Notes: generated by a model from the sequence alone, not told the origin. A stretch of 64,000 bases of DNA from Combretum micranthum (GCA_024138025.1 JAMXBD010000429.1:372001-436000); one strand, 5' to 3'; positions 12,256 through 25,349 are shown, counted from the stretch's first letter. Numbers and translations: made by a program.

Positions 12256-13080
12256 AGCAATGTCATAAGTGGATAATCTATGCTCTTGAAGAGACAATGT
12301 CTTTAAAGCGATGTGGTCATTCACTTATAGCCTTAGCTCTTTAAAAGACGAAGTTAGTGAGGTTAATATTGTCCACCTTCTCCTTCTTTTCTATCATTTG
12401 AATTCCACAAAATTTCCCAATTCTTTGTTGCACTTTAAATGCTAACCCCAAATTTAATCCAACCGAAGAATTTTTTTATCAAATTAATGCGACTTCTTAG
12501 TCAATTTCATTCATATCGCATCACCCCAGCATTAATTTGTGCTAATTGCAACCGATTAATCTTGTAATCAATAGTAGACACATCAATTTCCATTTATCAC
12601 GCTTTATTTTAAGTAAGTTGCTCCAATTGATCAATTGATTTTTTTTCATGTTTTCTTATGCTTCATTGTATTATAATTCGTATTTTGAAGTTACATTGAT
12701 GATTTGAAAGAAACATTGATAACTTTTGAAGAAGTTTTACATGTGTTTAATTATGATAAAAAAATCATTTCTTCAAGCTGCATTGTTTTAAAATTCAATT
12801 AAGTTCCCTTTCTGATGTTTCAATGTGTGAAGTACGTTGTAATATGATGTTGTATCGTGTTAACTTGTCCTCATTCTCTAATGTTCAAGTTATTATTTAT
12901 GATATTTACATTGATAATTTCTGATATTTATCCAATATGATGTTGTATTGTTAGAAGTCACATCAATTTAATTTTATTATAAGAATGAGATCAATAAACC
13001 AATAATTGTAAACATAGTTGATAATAAGGAAGTACAATTCATAACTCATGATCACATTTCATGAATTTAACCTTGTTTTT

Positions 13081-14290
13081 CTAAGCTAGTAGGGTAGGGA
13101 TAGAAGTGGACAAGGCCAAGTTTGTGCTATATGCTCATGACAATATTGTCGAAGGGAATGATGGTTTTAGTTATGATAGATAGCCGGTTGTTGTAGTTAA
13201 CATGTGTAGGAAATCTACCTATGAGCAAATATTGGCCATAATATGTAATCAACTTAAGATAGATAGGACAATACATCAAGTTGAGTTATACCATAGAGTT
13301 GCCATTGGAGATAAGACACTACATTATAATGTGATTCCAGTTACTGATGGTGATGCCACATAGGAGATGTTGATGTACATAGAAGGTTCAAAGGCAGTAT
13401 ATGCTCAAATATTTGAAAAGGTATTGCCACATGCACCTAAGGAAGACATTGACATCCATGCAAATGTTGGATGCCAAGGGCTAGTAGATGAGACCCCCAA
13501 TCCCACTCAAATAACAAATAATAAACAGATTCACATGGATAACTTTGAAATTGGTGCCTCACATTTGAGCAATAGGATTAATACTGAGACTCATCAATAA
13601 GCAAATCTAGTGATGATTATAATGAAGATGGAAAATTAATGGGTGATAGGTTTGCCTCAGTAAATCATTGCTACCCATATACCACATAAGAATAATGGTT
13701 GGCACCATTTTATAGCTCCTACAAGTGTTGATGCAATAGGAAGCTCAATGTCAATGCCATTTTTCACAGCAGATGTGGTTAGTAGCTATGCTACATTTGA
13801 TGATGAGCAAGAAATGAGTACTAGAAATTGAAGCTTCGGTGATGAATGCAAGGTTGGAATGTAATTAGAGAGTAAAAATCATCTTAAACAAGCAATTAAA
13901 ATGTACTATATATCAAATCATTACAACTTCAAGTTAGTGGACTCATACCTAAGTCATGGGCAATTAAATGTACTGATACCCACGACAAAAGTTGTAAGTA
14001 GAGACTCGGAGTGTGCTATAAGAAACATTGGGGGTGATTTCACATCACTAAATATGAGGGGCCTTACACATGTTTGGATGAAATCAATGAACAAAATTAT
14101 TCCCAATTAGACTCCACTAGCATGTACAGGTGTATCATAATGGAAATTCGAAATTCGCCAAATGTGAGAGCAAAAGACCTCCAAATAACCATCTTAAAAA
14201 AGTTTGGGTATTAAGCCCATCTCAACAGAATTTGTGAGGCAAAGTTGTTCAACTAGGAGGGCGGTGTAGTTAAGAGGGAAACTAAAAACC
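13081..14290 (+). pseudogene. MULE transposase N-terminal (MuDR DNA-binding) region, degenerate
   Basis: In intact MULEs this region is the N-terminal part of the transposase, which binds the terminal repeats. The clearest match starts near 13870. The frame reads SKNHLKQAIKMYYISNHYNF and continues FKLVDSYLSHGQLNVL, the usual pattern of the plant MuDR domain. After a frameshift near 14075 it reads QLDSTSMYRCIIMEIRNSPN and then VRAKDLQITILKKFGY, which corresponds to the conserved stretch just before the MULE catalytic domain. Upstream, 13081-13600 keeps long open stretches (for example 13367-13600) typical of the acidic variable N-terminus. Several in-frame stops, at least one frameshift and the absence of the downstream DDE core and zinc knuckle show that it is dead. 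The family assignment is from motif recognition only. Confidence 0.65.
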
Positions 14291-14428
14291 AATCGAGTCA
14301 TAATGGTATAAACATGTTTGTGTGACTTGTCTTATTACATTGACGATTGACTATGATATTTTTTGTTTGCTCTTTCTTTAATGACTCGTGACTTCATTAA
14401 CATTGTGTACTACATTTTTTTTTCTAGA

Positions 14429-16395
14429 TGGATCCAAGACTACTAGATGACTCCATACTTACAGGGCAACCTGTTCATAGATTGAAGGCATGTTGTATTA
14501 CATTGTCACTATCAAGAGGTTAAGTTGAAGCAACATGATGGTTTACTAGTAGAGTTAGACAAATGACTTATTTCACACTTGTTAGAGGCTTGCTTTCTAG
14601 GTGCCCTACAAATACTCTTCATATAGCTAGATTGGCACCTAGTCATAGCCTTAGTTAAGCGTCGGTGACCAAAGATAGACACATTTCATATGTCCATGGG
14701 AAAGTGGATCATCACATTACAGGACATTACTATTCTTACTCGCTTCCCCGTCAATGGACATGTAGTTAGTAGGACCACATTAGTGGATTGGCCGGTTTTA
14801 TGTCATCGTTTGCTAGAAGTTAGACCTACTCGTAGTGAGATAAATGGCGAGCGCTTAAAGATATCTTGGCTGGATATACACTTTGGCACATTACCAAATG
14901 ATGAAGATGAGATAATCATCAGGTGCCATGCCAAGGCCTATGTTCTACTATTGCTTAGGGGGGTTTATAGATGGAGACAAGTTGCAAAACTTGGCTCATG
15001 TTATGTACCTCTAATTGCTTGAGGACTTTCATGTTATCAAGTACTATGCATGGGAAGCAACTTGCCTGGCATGACTCTATAGGTAGTTATGCGTAGCATC
15101 CCACATCGATACCGGCGACATAGTAAGGCCCCTTGTTGTGCTGTAGATCTTGGCGTGGAAGCACTTCCCATATATTGCCCCTATCCTAAGACAGTCACAT
15201 CCGTTACCAAAGGGTGCCCTCTTATTAGCCATTAGAGAGCTGATTTCAATATCACATAGTACTCTACACACCTACTATTCCGATACAGGGGAGCATTCGA
15301 TCGACAGATCCCTAGACAAGTGTGATTTTCTAAATCCTCTATGGTCTTTTATTTATACATGCATTATTCGGCTTATATGTTACTAACTTATTTCATGAAT
15401 AGGTCATTTGAGAGCTATATGTTGCTATTATGAATGTCTTCACTTAGTATTGCCAATCCAGCAGTGATGTATGGCATGCATGCATTCCTTTGGTGTGCTT
15501 TCATGTTATTAAACACTTACTTAGACCGGGTGCTGAGACAATTTTGAGGTTTCCTAGGGATCCCAGCCTCTCTCCTTATATATTATGAAAGCCCTCCATG
15601 AGCTGGACCTGTGCGGATGCATGAAGTGGAACTAGGCAGCAGACACGCGAGGTCGATTGTAAAGTGGGATGATCGGCACAATCACTCGTTGTTGACCTAC
15701 TAAATATCCTTGTTAGTATTTCTATAGATTTTTAAGATTGGTATCATGCAATCATCAAATGTTGGATTAGTCATACAGGAGCCATGATACAATATATAGT
15801 AAGTTCAACGTTTAGATATGATATCTATAGATCTACTTTATGTTCATTACATCTTGATCTTGATGATTATTTTAATTGTAGAAAGATTTCATACATCAGA
15901 TGCTCAACATGCCACCATATGACTCTCCAGCTACTACACGAATAACCTCAATCTTAATGATCAATCACCACCAGCACCAGTCCATGTCAATCATAGTAGT
16001 GGTGAGGATGCGTCACAATCTTCACCGGCACAAAAAATCAAGCCTTAGAGAGAGAGAGGTGGAGGCGAGGGCGGGGCAAACGGGTTTAGGAGCAAAGACA
16101 AGGCCGAGACAAAACTGCAGATATTGGAGACAAGCTTTCCCTCCTACATTTTGAACTTGATGAGCTTGGATCTTCATTATCCTCATATTTGCATCACCTG
16201 GACACTCGTATGCCTAGGAGCTTAGGTGCAAAGGTTCATACCTCCTCATCTCCACAGAAGAGGCATGTAGCACTACCATATGATATGAGCGAGGGCTTCA
16301 CTCAAGTGAATCCAAATCCTATCCCATTTTACCAATACAACCGACATGGTGGAGATGTGGATGACTCGCTTATTTATGTTGATCCATCTATATAG
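14429..16395 (+). pseudogene. Plant mobile domain (PMD, MAIN-like) pseudogene carried by the MULE
   Basis: PMD proteins are found both in transposons and in host genes of the MAIN/MAIL1 type, which act in silencing and genome stability. A start beginning MDPRLLDDSILTGQPVHR at 14429 directly follows a polypyrimidine-tag sequence that could be a splice acceptor. The best frame (14690-15022) has the family hallmark KWIITLQDITILTRFPVNG followed by LVDWPVLCHRLLEVRP and an acidic DEDEIIIRCHAKAYVLLLL segment. A later frame near 15468-15580 reads VWHACIPLVCFHVIKHLLRP, again matching the C-terminal half of PMD. The tail (15900-16395) is open in pieces and proline/polar-rich. Stops at 14643, 15020 and beyond and several frame changes disable it. 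Some could be introns, but not all can be explained that way. Confidence 0.7.
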
Positions 16396-16969
16396 CATCC
16401 CCAATAACATCCCGATTTGCTTAGGCCTGTAATGCGTACATTTGTTTGGTAGAGGAGGGGCAAGAGGAGCAAACAGTTTATACTTATGTTTTATGATGGT
16501 TATTTATATTGTGTATATACTTTTCATGTAATGACTTTAATAATAGTACAAATATTTTTTATATTGTGTTTCATTTTTTTTTTTACTATATTATTAGTGT
16601 AGGATTAAGTGTGGGATTGATGTTTTGGTTGAATTGTTGTAATTTGATGCTATTGTTTTTTTTATGGTAGTGGATCGATTGATTTTGGGATTGTTTGAGT
16701 TGTTACGAGTGATTATAAATGATTATGACTAGTGATATTATACATATCAAATGTTGTATTAAGGATTTCAATTGAAATTGCAGCTGGGTTTGTGTCAAAC
16801 TCATTTCTTAAAGAAATAAGGTTAACATTTCTACAGTGACCTCCTCTTTTCAAGGAGCGAGGTCACAACAATGCTATAACCTCGTCCAGTATTAAAGTAT
16901 GTAAGTTTATTATAGTTAACGTCATTTTTTGAAGAGATGAGGTCTAGAACTTACTATCTCAACTCTTCA

Positions 16970-17064
16970 AGAAATTAGATTAATTTGGCTAAATCTAGGA
17001 TTATTTTTATTCTAGTAGCATTGTTATAATTTTTTTAATTAATAATATTAATTTTCCTTTTCCA
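16970..17064 (-). repeat. Right terminal inverted repeat of the MULE
   Basis: Reverse complement of the left repeat at 12154-12255. It shares the 'aatgctactagaataaaa' and 'ggaaaaggaaa' blocks. Confidence 0.78.
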
Positions 17065-18384
17065 ATTATATTGATAAAGGGAAAAAAGAAAAAATGTAAT
17101 GGAGAAAATCATATTTTTCAGCAACTTGTACATGCTTGCAAGGATAAGAGGTGTTAGTGAACAAACTAAAATGTCACGTTTTGTATGGAACGGGATCATG
17201 TTGATCCCGTAATTGCCCTTCCCCAGGCTATTGTACCCGCGGGTTATAATTAAAAGTTAAAACGATTGAAGGAATGGATTTATGTTGATGAGGAGGCGTA
17301 TGGGCGCGCAAAAATTGGTATTCCTACCATTATGGTACGGTTTTTGAAAAAACAATACGCAAATGGGTACAGCACAAAAAAATATTATGAAAATAGACCA
17401 GCAAAGTACTATCTTGGGCAATTTTTGAGAAAATAATAGCTTCATTAGCCTATTTCCATAATATTTGAGGAATAAATTTTTTAATAAATTCTGGGAAAGG
17501 TTAAACTATATTTAATAAGTTCAAGGAAAAGTCAAAGTTTAAACTATTCATCTCAAGAGGTTTTATTCAAAAAAAAATTATTTGTAATATTTAAAAGTTG
17601 ACGTGAGTATATAGACAGGAGATCAAAATTTAATTGACATTCTACATTTTCCCATATATAATTTAACCATTTGGTCACATAGTAGTACAGTATCAAATAA
17701 TATCATTGTCAGGGGACCATAAACATTTCACAGTTGTAAGGTAGATGGAACAAATTTCTTAACGTGTTCGGCCAAAAAAAATTGGTATGCCCATTGATGG
17801 GTGGTCGTGGTCCCATTTCATTATTTCCATCTTCGAAAGTAAAAATTATGGTAGGAATTAATTTTTTTTTCCTCCATGAAGTTGGGAGTATAGCAGAGTG
17901 TGCCGTAATTTGGTCTTGTGGATTATGGCGTGAACATGAAATTTATTTTCTAAAGAAAACATTACTCCACTGATCAATTATATTCGTTAAGTATAATATC
18001 ACAATTTTTTTTTTCTTGTTGTAATATATACATATTTACTTATGCTATTAATTGGCTTATATGAGGGTCAAGGAGATTCATATATTTATGTTTAAAAATT
18101 CTATGGTCTTGTAAGGTTTTTTATGATATTAATCATCTTAGTATATTTAATCAAAATTATATCATTAAAATAATTAATATGTCATTTATTATATTTATTT
18201 TTATTTTAATAGTTAGCTGATTGAATATGGATGGTCACATTAAATGAACCATAAATATTCTCATCTTTCTTCTACATCAAAGAATCACAATTAAATTTAT
18301 AACTTCAAATAATAACAATCAGTATAATAAATTTGGATTTAGAGATTTTCGGCTTTACTTCTAGCTAATAACTATGCTAGTCTT
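17065..18384. other. Intergenic DNA without recognised genes
   Basis: AT-rich. Open frames at 17257-17445 (minus) and 17764-17973 (plus) have no recognisable protein signature. No element ends were found. Confidence 0.5.
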
Positions 18385-18612
18385 CTAGTTGGATTGTCTG
18401 TTTTTCATCTGTATCTGTATCTTTTTTAAAATGATATATGTAAATATATCCAATTTGCATCTAAATTTTATCTATATTTGTTCTATTTGATCTTTTGATG
18501 AGAACTGTCAACTTTTTTTTATCTATATCTATCTCTTGATAAATAATTTGTTAAAAAAAAATTTGAAAAAGTATCTATATCTACCGAAAAAAAGCTAAAA
18601 CAAACAGACCCT
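18385..18612. mobile_element. Short MITE, family copy 1 of 4 (about 225 bp)
   Basis: Shares its whole layout with 33773-33993 and 39855-40079. The left end is 'ttggattgtctgtttttcat', the middle contains 'gatgagaactgtcaac', then 'cttgataaataatttgtta', and the right end is 'caaacagaccct'. The ends of the family are related to the inverted pair AGGGTCTGTTTGG / CCAAACAGACCCT, a terminal motif seen in hAT-type MITEs of plants. Non-coding. Confidence 0.7.
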
Positions 18613-20837
18613 ATATCTGTATATATATTTTTCAATTATATATACGTATACTTGCAATTTCCAAAGAATGATAATGGTTTGGGGGCGAAAGATGACAACA
18701 GCCGCATAAAAGGACTCTGTCTTGCCGCAAAGTCAGAGGAACAGATGCACAGCCACAATGCAGCCATGATGCCAGCGGCAAACCACAACGGTGGGCCAGT
18801 GGCGTGCTATTATATCATACTTACCATCATGGCCCACATCACAATAGTCACGGATATGGCCCGTTAGAAATTTATTATTTATATATTTTTATAAAAAAAT
18901 TGTATGTAAACCATGAAATTCCTTTGTTTTCCCATGTAGGTGTTTAGAATGTAATTTATTCCTATTGACCAATTTATGTTTAGAATAGAATTCAATATGA
19001 CAAAAAAGAAAAAATTGCAGAATGCATTGTGTTAAAAGGTGTTGAAAGGGGTTTTTGACATTGTTTAAGATGGAAGTGAAGATAGACAGAGAAATTAATA
19101 GGAAGGGGTATATTAATTGGAATGCTGATTAATAAGATATGATATATATATATATATATACATATTATTTGAAAAATTGGAATCCATGCTTTCTCTCTTA
19201 TACAAGAGATGATAAATATTTCTAACCTATATATATATATATATGTTAAAATGTAACAACAATTAAAAGCCATGATAACACGATGAAATGAACAAAAACA
19301 AATAAATGAAAATGAAAACGATGGGAAAGTAGATCCAAAAGTATGGGAACGTATTGGAGGTTTATAATTATTGAATTTGTCTCTATGGGATACGAAACCA
19401 AATAGCTCAGCCATACCCATGTTTCTATTAGTTAATTTGAATTGAAGCTACTATGAGTTAAGTGTATGAATGATTTAAGCGAATTCGAAAACTATTCAAA
19501 CTTGAATTGATATTACTTGAATTCAATTTGATTTTAGTCAATTCATGTTTGAATTTTAAACCATTTGAATAGTTGATATCAAGTTGAGCCCCAAGTTCGT
19601 ACCATTTTATCATGACAAGTTTCTCTAGTCTAACAAAGTTATAACTAAGCATTAGCACTCAATGAGTTTTATCTTATTCATGTTGAATTTGCACTTAAAA
19701 TCTAAATTTAATGAATGAAAAAATGAATTTTTCACATTACCAAGCTTAAATAAGCTCCTTCTATCACAGCTTGAGCTAATTATCATTTCAAATTATTCAT
19801 TGACTTCAAATAGTCTTTTTAAATTTTTACAAATTATGACATTTTACTTTTTGCTTGGACATAATTAAACAAAATTTTTGATGAAAAATAGATAATTAAG
19901 AAAATATATATTCAATTTAAAGCTTAAACTCAAAAATTTTTATTCCTTTTCATCATTTTAATGGGAGTCACCCGAGGATCACTACTTCATAGTCCCTAAT
20001 AATGGTAATAAGAGCAAACCCCCCTCTTCTCCCCTTCCAGCAAGGCATGTAATAATATCAGTGACAATTATGATGAAAGTGAGTCGACTGCCGCAAGGAT
20101 ATATTTTAATATTCTGTAAATTGTACTGTATGGAATATATTTAGTGAGGACAAAATGTAATAATTAAGTTGAAATCTACATGCAATCGTCTCCACCTGAT
20201 TTAAGGAAAATTATTGTACGGATTTGGGCAATTCTGGTTGCGTATCATATGAATAATACAAGATTGTCCCTATAGTAGTCCTTTTCGAAGAATTGACCAT
20301 GTCGTACCTTTTTTAACCCACAAAAGTTTATGCCCATGGAAATTACGTGGTTGTAGTGGATAATTTCTCTCATGGACATAGCAAAGCCATTGAAGATTAT
20401 TATAAACTTGTTGTTATATGAATTTATCATGCATGGTGCAGTGTAGAGGAACAGGAAAATATAGATGGATGATTTGGATATGGAGATAAATATATATATA
20501 TATATATATATTGATAATTACATTTTATATGTATAGTTATGTAGTGCATAGGTAGAAACAAATTTCTTAACATCCATAGAGTGGAATGAGTAATTTTAAA
20601 AATAATTTTTATCAATGTTTTGTATAGATTATATACTAAAATATTACTAGTATTTACACATTATATATATAAGACATGGTGTATAATGCTAAATAAATCT
20701 TTTTTTTTTGTACTATTTATACAAAGAATTTGGATTTTCTCAAAGTATATGTTTAGAAGTTTGGATCCATAAAATACTTTCATTTAAGTTTTCTATTAAT
20801 CTATCTTACTATTTTCTCAAAGTATATGTTTTAAACG
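18613..20837. other. Intergenic DNA without recognised genes
   Basis: Includes a less AT-rich stretch at 18650-18865 rich in cca/gcc with an unassigned open frame. (AT)n runs lie at 19142-19161, 19229-19246 and 20487-20512. The remaining frames, such as 18992-19420 on the minus strand, run through the (AT)n repeats and show no family signature. Confidence 0.5.
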
Positions 20838-21545
20838 GTCTGGTTCAAACCTCTAAACTGAACCGTACGGTTTGAATCGAATCGAATCATTTTATATATT
20901 AAAAAAATTAATTATATTGTTTCTTATTGTAATTATTTTATTAAAAATTTTAATTATTTTCTAAATTTTTTATTTAGACATATATCTTTTTTGAGAATGA
21001 AATTAAATTAGTCATATCATGTTTCAACTGTTGGAATGTATCTACAAATAAGACAAATTTTACGTTTTAGCCTTTATGACAATATGTTGATTAGAAGCAC
21101 AAGGAATTAAAATTTATGCCTCATACTAGGATAGCATAATATAATTTTACTGAATTATATATATTATTGTAGTTTAGGATAAGTCAAGAGAATGAAACTA
21201 ATATATGATTATAGTTTTATGATGAATGAAATCTCTCCCGACTATAAGTTTTATATATTTATTTGGATAAATAATTAATTTTAAATATTATTTTTTATAT
21301 TTGCATTAGTGATAAAAAAAAATGATTGAAAACCCTCAATATAATGTATTTTTTTATATTAAGAATAAAAAATGATTTAGAGCACTAATTGAATTATACC
21401 AAACCGGTTTATTTTTTGGTTTGAAAAATATACAAATTGAACCATATAGTTAGGTTTGATTAAAAAAATAATCGAACAATAATATTATGGTTTGATTTAA
21501 TTTGATTTAGAAGGCGAACTGTACCAAACCGTATTGTGTACCACC
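20838..21545. mobile_element. Degraded element with 'accaaaccg'-rich ends, possibly hAT-like
   Basis: Near the left end, 'aaacggtctggttcaaacc' and 'gaaccgtacggttt' occur. Near the right end, 'gaactgtaccaaaccg' and 'accaaaccggttta' occur in the opposite sense. Such inverted, GGTTTGG-rich subterminal blocks are typical of plant hAT-like non-autonomous elements. No clean terminal repeat or target-site duplication could be found, so borders are approximate. Confidence 0.3.
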
Positions 21546-21646
21546 CCACTGAGTGCAATGGACTTTTGATGTCAAATGTTGTGATTTTCATGTAATTTTA
21601 TATAATCGTAAATTAATTAATGGAATGGGGATGATTGTTATGATGT

Positions 21647-21966
21647 TGTAAACTCTCTAAGTTTTCTTAATTGTTCAACAAAACAAAGTCTTACTTGAAT
21701 TGAAGAAATAAGAAGAAATCTATGAAGCAAAGAAGAGAGGAGCAGAAAGTTGAGAACATAGCAAGGAAAGATTAGTAATTGGTTGTTCTCTATACCTATG
21801 ATAACTGTCAACAAGAGGTGTTTATATCCCCTATGCTAGTACATGTGTGACTCCTATGTTATTACACGTGTGACTTTAACTAATACATGTAAGAAATAAA
21901 ATAAATAAATATCAAGTAAAATAAATAAGATATCAAACAATATATATATATATATATATTCTATCA
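21647..21966 (-). repeat. 3' LTR of the copia element
   Basis: In plus-strand reading it starts tgtaaactctctaag and ends ttctatca. It aligns along its length with 27468-27748, sharing 'caaaacaaagtcttacttga' and 'ttagtaattggttgttct'. It is longer than its partner partly because of an (AT)n run at 21940-21958. Confidence 0.88.
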
Positions 21967-21985
21967 CCGCCTCCCCCCTCCCCCG
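21967..21985 (-). other. Polypurine tract of the copia element
   Basis: The minus strand reads as an uninterrupted G-rich purine run (GGGGGAGGGGGGAGGCGG with one C) directly before the 3' LTR, the site where plus-strand DNA synthesis is primed. Confidence 0.8.
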
Positions 21986-21999
21986 TCCATCTCAAGTGA

Positions 22000-24900
22000 A
22001 ACTTCATAAAAGACCCAACTTGACAAAAAGATGATGAAGAGCTGAAACACCAATAAGTTTAGTTAAAAAATCCACAAGCTATTGAGTACACAAAACATAG
22101 GAGATGGACAAAAAAACTAGAATTGATATGATTTCGAGTAAAATGGACTCCACATCGATATCTTTGGTGTAGGCATGAAAACATGGATTTTCAGCTATTT
22201 GTTTAGCGGACTAGCTATCTATAAAGAGAGTAACAGGAAGTGAAGCAGTAGCACAAAAGTTCTAAAGGAAAAAAGAAAACCATAATAATTCCTTAGTGGT
22301 AGAGGCAACGCTACGATACTCTGCCTTGGCAGAAGAAGTGGATATAATAAGCTGCTTCTTTGCTTTCCATGAGATAAGTGATGAACTAAGTAAAACAAGG
22401 AAGTCAGTCAAGAACTTGCAATCAACATGTGAAGTCTCCTAGTTAGCATCTGAATATGTGAATAATGACAAAGACGATTCACTTAAGTAAAATAACCTAA
22501 GGTCAATAGAACCTTTCAAATATCGAAGAACGTGAAACAGCTTGCAAATGTTGAACATGAGGATGAGAAACAAATTGGTTGACTTGTTGAACAACAAATG
22601 AAAGATTTGAACGTGTAAGAGTCAAGTAAAAAAAGCGTCTAGTAATGCGTCTATGAAGTGATGGATCCAGCAATAAAGACCCTAAAGTGTTGTCCAAGTA
22701 GATATGGGAAGGAAAATGAAGGGACAAAGGTTTATTTTGTGTAAGTCTAGCTTCAGTTAAGATGTCAACTGCAAATTTGCACTGATTAATATAAAAAGCA
22801 GAAGAGGTACGACAAACCTTGAAGCCCAAAATGAATCAAATAGGACCCAAATCCTTAATAGTAAAGGTTAAATCTAGGGAAGATTTCAAATCATCTACAT
22901 CAGCTAAATTGTCACCAGCAACTAAGATATCATCCACATAAACTAGAACCACCAAAAAACCATGAGTGGTGTGCTTAGTAAACAGAGAAGTATCATTACG
23001 AGACTGAGTAAAACCAAGATGGACCAAATGTCGAGCAAGCTCTTTGTTTCATTGTTTAGAAGCCTGTTTAAGGCCATATAATGAAAGTATCAACTTACAA
23101 ACCTTGCCATGAGGAACATGAGAACCATCTAGAGGGAACATGTATATTTCTTCATCGAGAAAGCCATGAAGAAATGCATTGTTGACATCTAATCATGAAT
23201 ATACCACCCACGAACAGTAGCTAAAGCAAAAACAAGATGCACAATAGAAAGCTGTGCAACGGGTGCAAAAGTATAGGTACAATCAACAGCTTCAATTTAA
23301 TTATAACGTTTTGCAACTAAACGAGCTTATATATACCTTTTAATTGATCCATCTGATTTATATTTAGTTTTGAAAACCCATTTGTTACCAATAGCCTTTT
23401 TCCTATTTGTAAATCAATCACTTCCTAAATCCAATTAAATTCAAGAGCTAATAACACTTTTTGCATTGCATCAATCCAATGGGAATCACATTTAGCTTCA
23501 TGATAAGAATGAGGTTCATGAATAGTAAGTACATTAGCTAAGGAAACCGCATCGTCTTTAGGATAAGGTTGAAATGTATAAAGGGAAAAAAGAGGGTACC
23601 AAATACCAGTATGGGAATAAGAAGGAGAAGGAAAAGGTACAAAGATATCATGTTGGACCATATGTACAAAATCTGAAGCCAGTGTGGAGGACGTTTAGCT
23701 CTAGTAGACTGTTGAAGAGGAACAATATAAGAAGAAATGGTGTTTAGGGCAACATGAAGGGAGAAAAGGATGAAACAGGAATATCAACATCAGAAGAACA
23801 AGATGACTAATTAGGAAAAAGATGTGTACGTGAAAGAGTATGTGATGAATCAGAAGAAGAAGAATTATGGAAAGGAAAAACATGTTCATAGAACTTGAAA
23901 TCACAGTTAACAAAAACATCATGCGTATCTAAATCATAGAACTTATACCCTTTTTGACCAATAGTATATCCAAAGAACACACATCATCTACTTCTTCGAT
24001 CAAATTTATCTCTTGTATGACTTAATGTTGCTGCAAAGCACAAGCAACCAATGATGTGTAATTCATGATATGGAGGTGTATGAAAGAGAACTTCAAAGGG
24101 AGACTTCCAACCAAGAATTTTAAGACGAGATGCACTCACCCCAAAAGGATTTTGGAATATTAGCTTGAAATCTAATTGCTCTAGCTGTATCCAAGGTATG
24201 ATGATGTTTTCTTTCCATTACTCCATTTCTTTGAGGAGTGTAAATGACACTCCGTTGATGGATAATCCCTAAAGAACAAAACAAGGATTGGTAAATGGAA
24301 GAAAGAAATTCAGTGATATTATTGGTTCGAACAAACGTTAGTATGGTGTTGAAGTGGTTTTTCAAGTGTAAAAGAAAGTTAGAAATAAGACGTACAGTTT
24401 GGTATTTGTGTTTCATGAGATAGGTCCATGAACAACAAGTATGATCATCAATTATGGTTAAGAAAAATTTATCACTAGAAATAGACGGTGTGTTAAAGGG
24501 GCCTCATATATTTAAATGTATCAGATCGAAAGGTAAAGAAGCACTATAACTTTGAGAGACAAAAGGAAATTTATGAAACTTTGCAAGTAGACAAGCATTA
24601 CAAGTAATGTCTTGTTTATTACAATAAGGAATGTGTATCAAATGAGACAAAGAACTCAAAGATATATGACCTAAACATCTATGAAGAAGACTAAATTTTG
24701 CCTGATCACAATCATTATTTGTATATACATTTGTACTACCAACAACACTTATATGTGAACAAGAACTAGACACACCACTAGGACTAAAAGATTGAAGTAC
24801 ATATAGCCCCGAGATCATCTCTGCATCAAGCATAATCTGTTTAGTTTGCTGATCCTAGAAAATACAAGTATTAGATTTAAAGGTAACAGTGAAAGAATAA

Positions 24901-25349
24901 TGGATAAGCAATTTACTCACTAAAAGTAAATTGAAGCAAAATTCAGGAACTAAAAGAACAGAAGTGAGAGTAACTTGGCTTGTTAATTTGATATGTCCAA
25001 TAATATCAACATTTTTAATTCATTTATCTGGTAAATGTATTTTGATAGGCATTTCAAGAATTTTTTTGGTTGAATAAAATGGATGAATAAGGTGTAATGT
25101 GGTCTGTAGCTCTTGTACCTACAATCCATTTACCAGAATCCATACCAAAATTGGAAGCTAAAGTAACTACATTACCTGCAAACTTCACGAAGCTTAAATA
25201 ACCAGTTATTGATTCTTTCAAAGCTTTCAAGACTTCTTGGCATGCGTGCATAACCAAATCAGAATCTCCAGCAGGAAATGAAGATTCGGTAGGATATGAA
25301 ACAACTCCTATCATATTTCCTATAACATCATCTAAGGGGTTATCAATAG
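22000..25349 (-). pseudogene. Copia pol remnants: protease, integrase, reverse transcriptase, RNase H
   Basis: Reading the minus strand from 25349 downward, the protease region (around 25100-25140) reads WIVGTRATDHI. Copia proteases normally have W-I-(hydrophobic)-D-(T/S)-G-A-T-D-H, so the catalytic Asp-Thr/Ser-Gly has become Gly-Thr-Arg. The GAG-pre-integrase segment (24504-24833) contains HRCLGHISLSSL and a Cys pair (CNACLLAKFHKFPF). The integrase core (24120-24416) shows YTPQRNGVMERKHHHTLD and PKSFWGE. The RT N-terminal segment (23425-23530) has WIDAMQKVLLALE. The RT active-site frame (22836-23027) has VYVDDILVAGDN, and the segment ending at 22503 leads toward RNase H. Numerous stops and frameshifts separate these blocks, so no functional polyprotein can be made. 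Confidence 0.85.

Larger units (their letters stand above)
12154..17064 (+). mobile_element. Mutator-like element (MULE) with long TIRs and a PMD cargo gene
   Basis: The first roughly 100 bp (from gggaaaaggaaattcatatt at 12154) are repeated inverted at the right end, which finishes ccttttcca at 17064. Both ends share the interior block 'aatgctactagaataaaa'. The flanking nonamers cttatacta (12145-12153) and attatattg (17065-17073) agree at six of nine positions, consistent with an aged 9-bp Mutator duplication. Inside, on the plus strand, lie a degenerate MuDR N-terminal domain (13081-14290) and then a plant mobile domain gene (14429-16395), both broken by stops and frameshifts. No DDE transposase catalytic region was found, so the element looks non-autonomous. 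Strand is given by the cargo frames. Confidence 0.8.

Noticed and set aside
18992..19420. 142-codon minus-strand open frame
   Set aside because: It runs through two (AT)n microsatellites (read as Tyr-Ile repeats) and has no domain signature. Best explained by low-complexity sequence.
20838..21545. Confident hAT call
   Set aside because: Subterminal inverted words are present, but no matching termini or 8-bp duplication could be found, so it is kept only as a low-confidence repeat.
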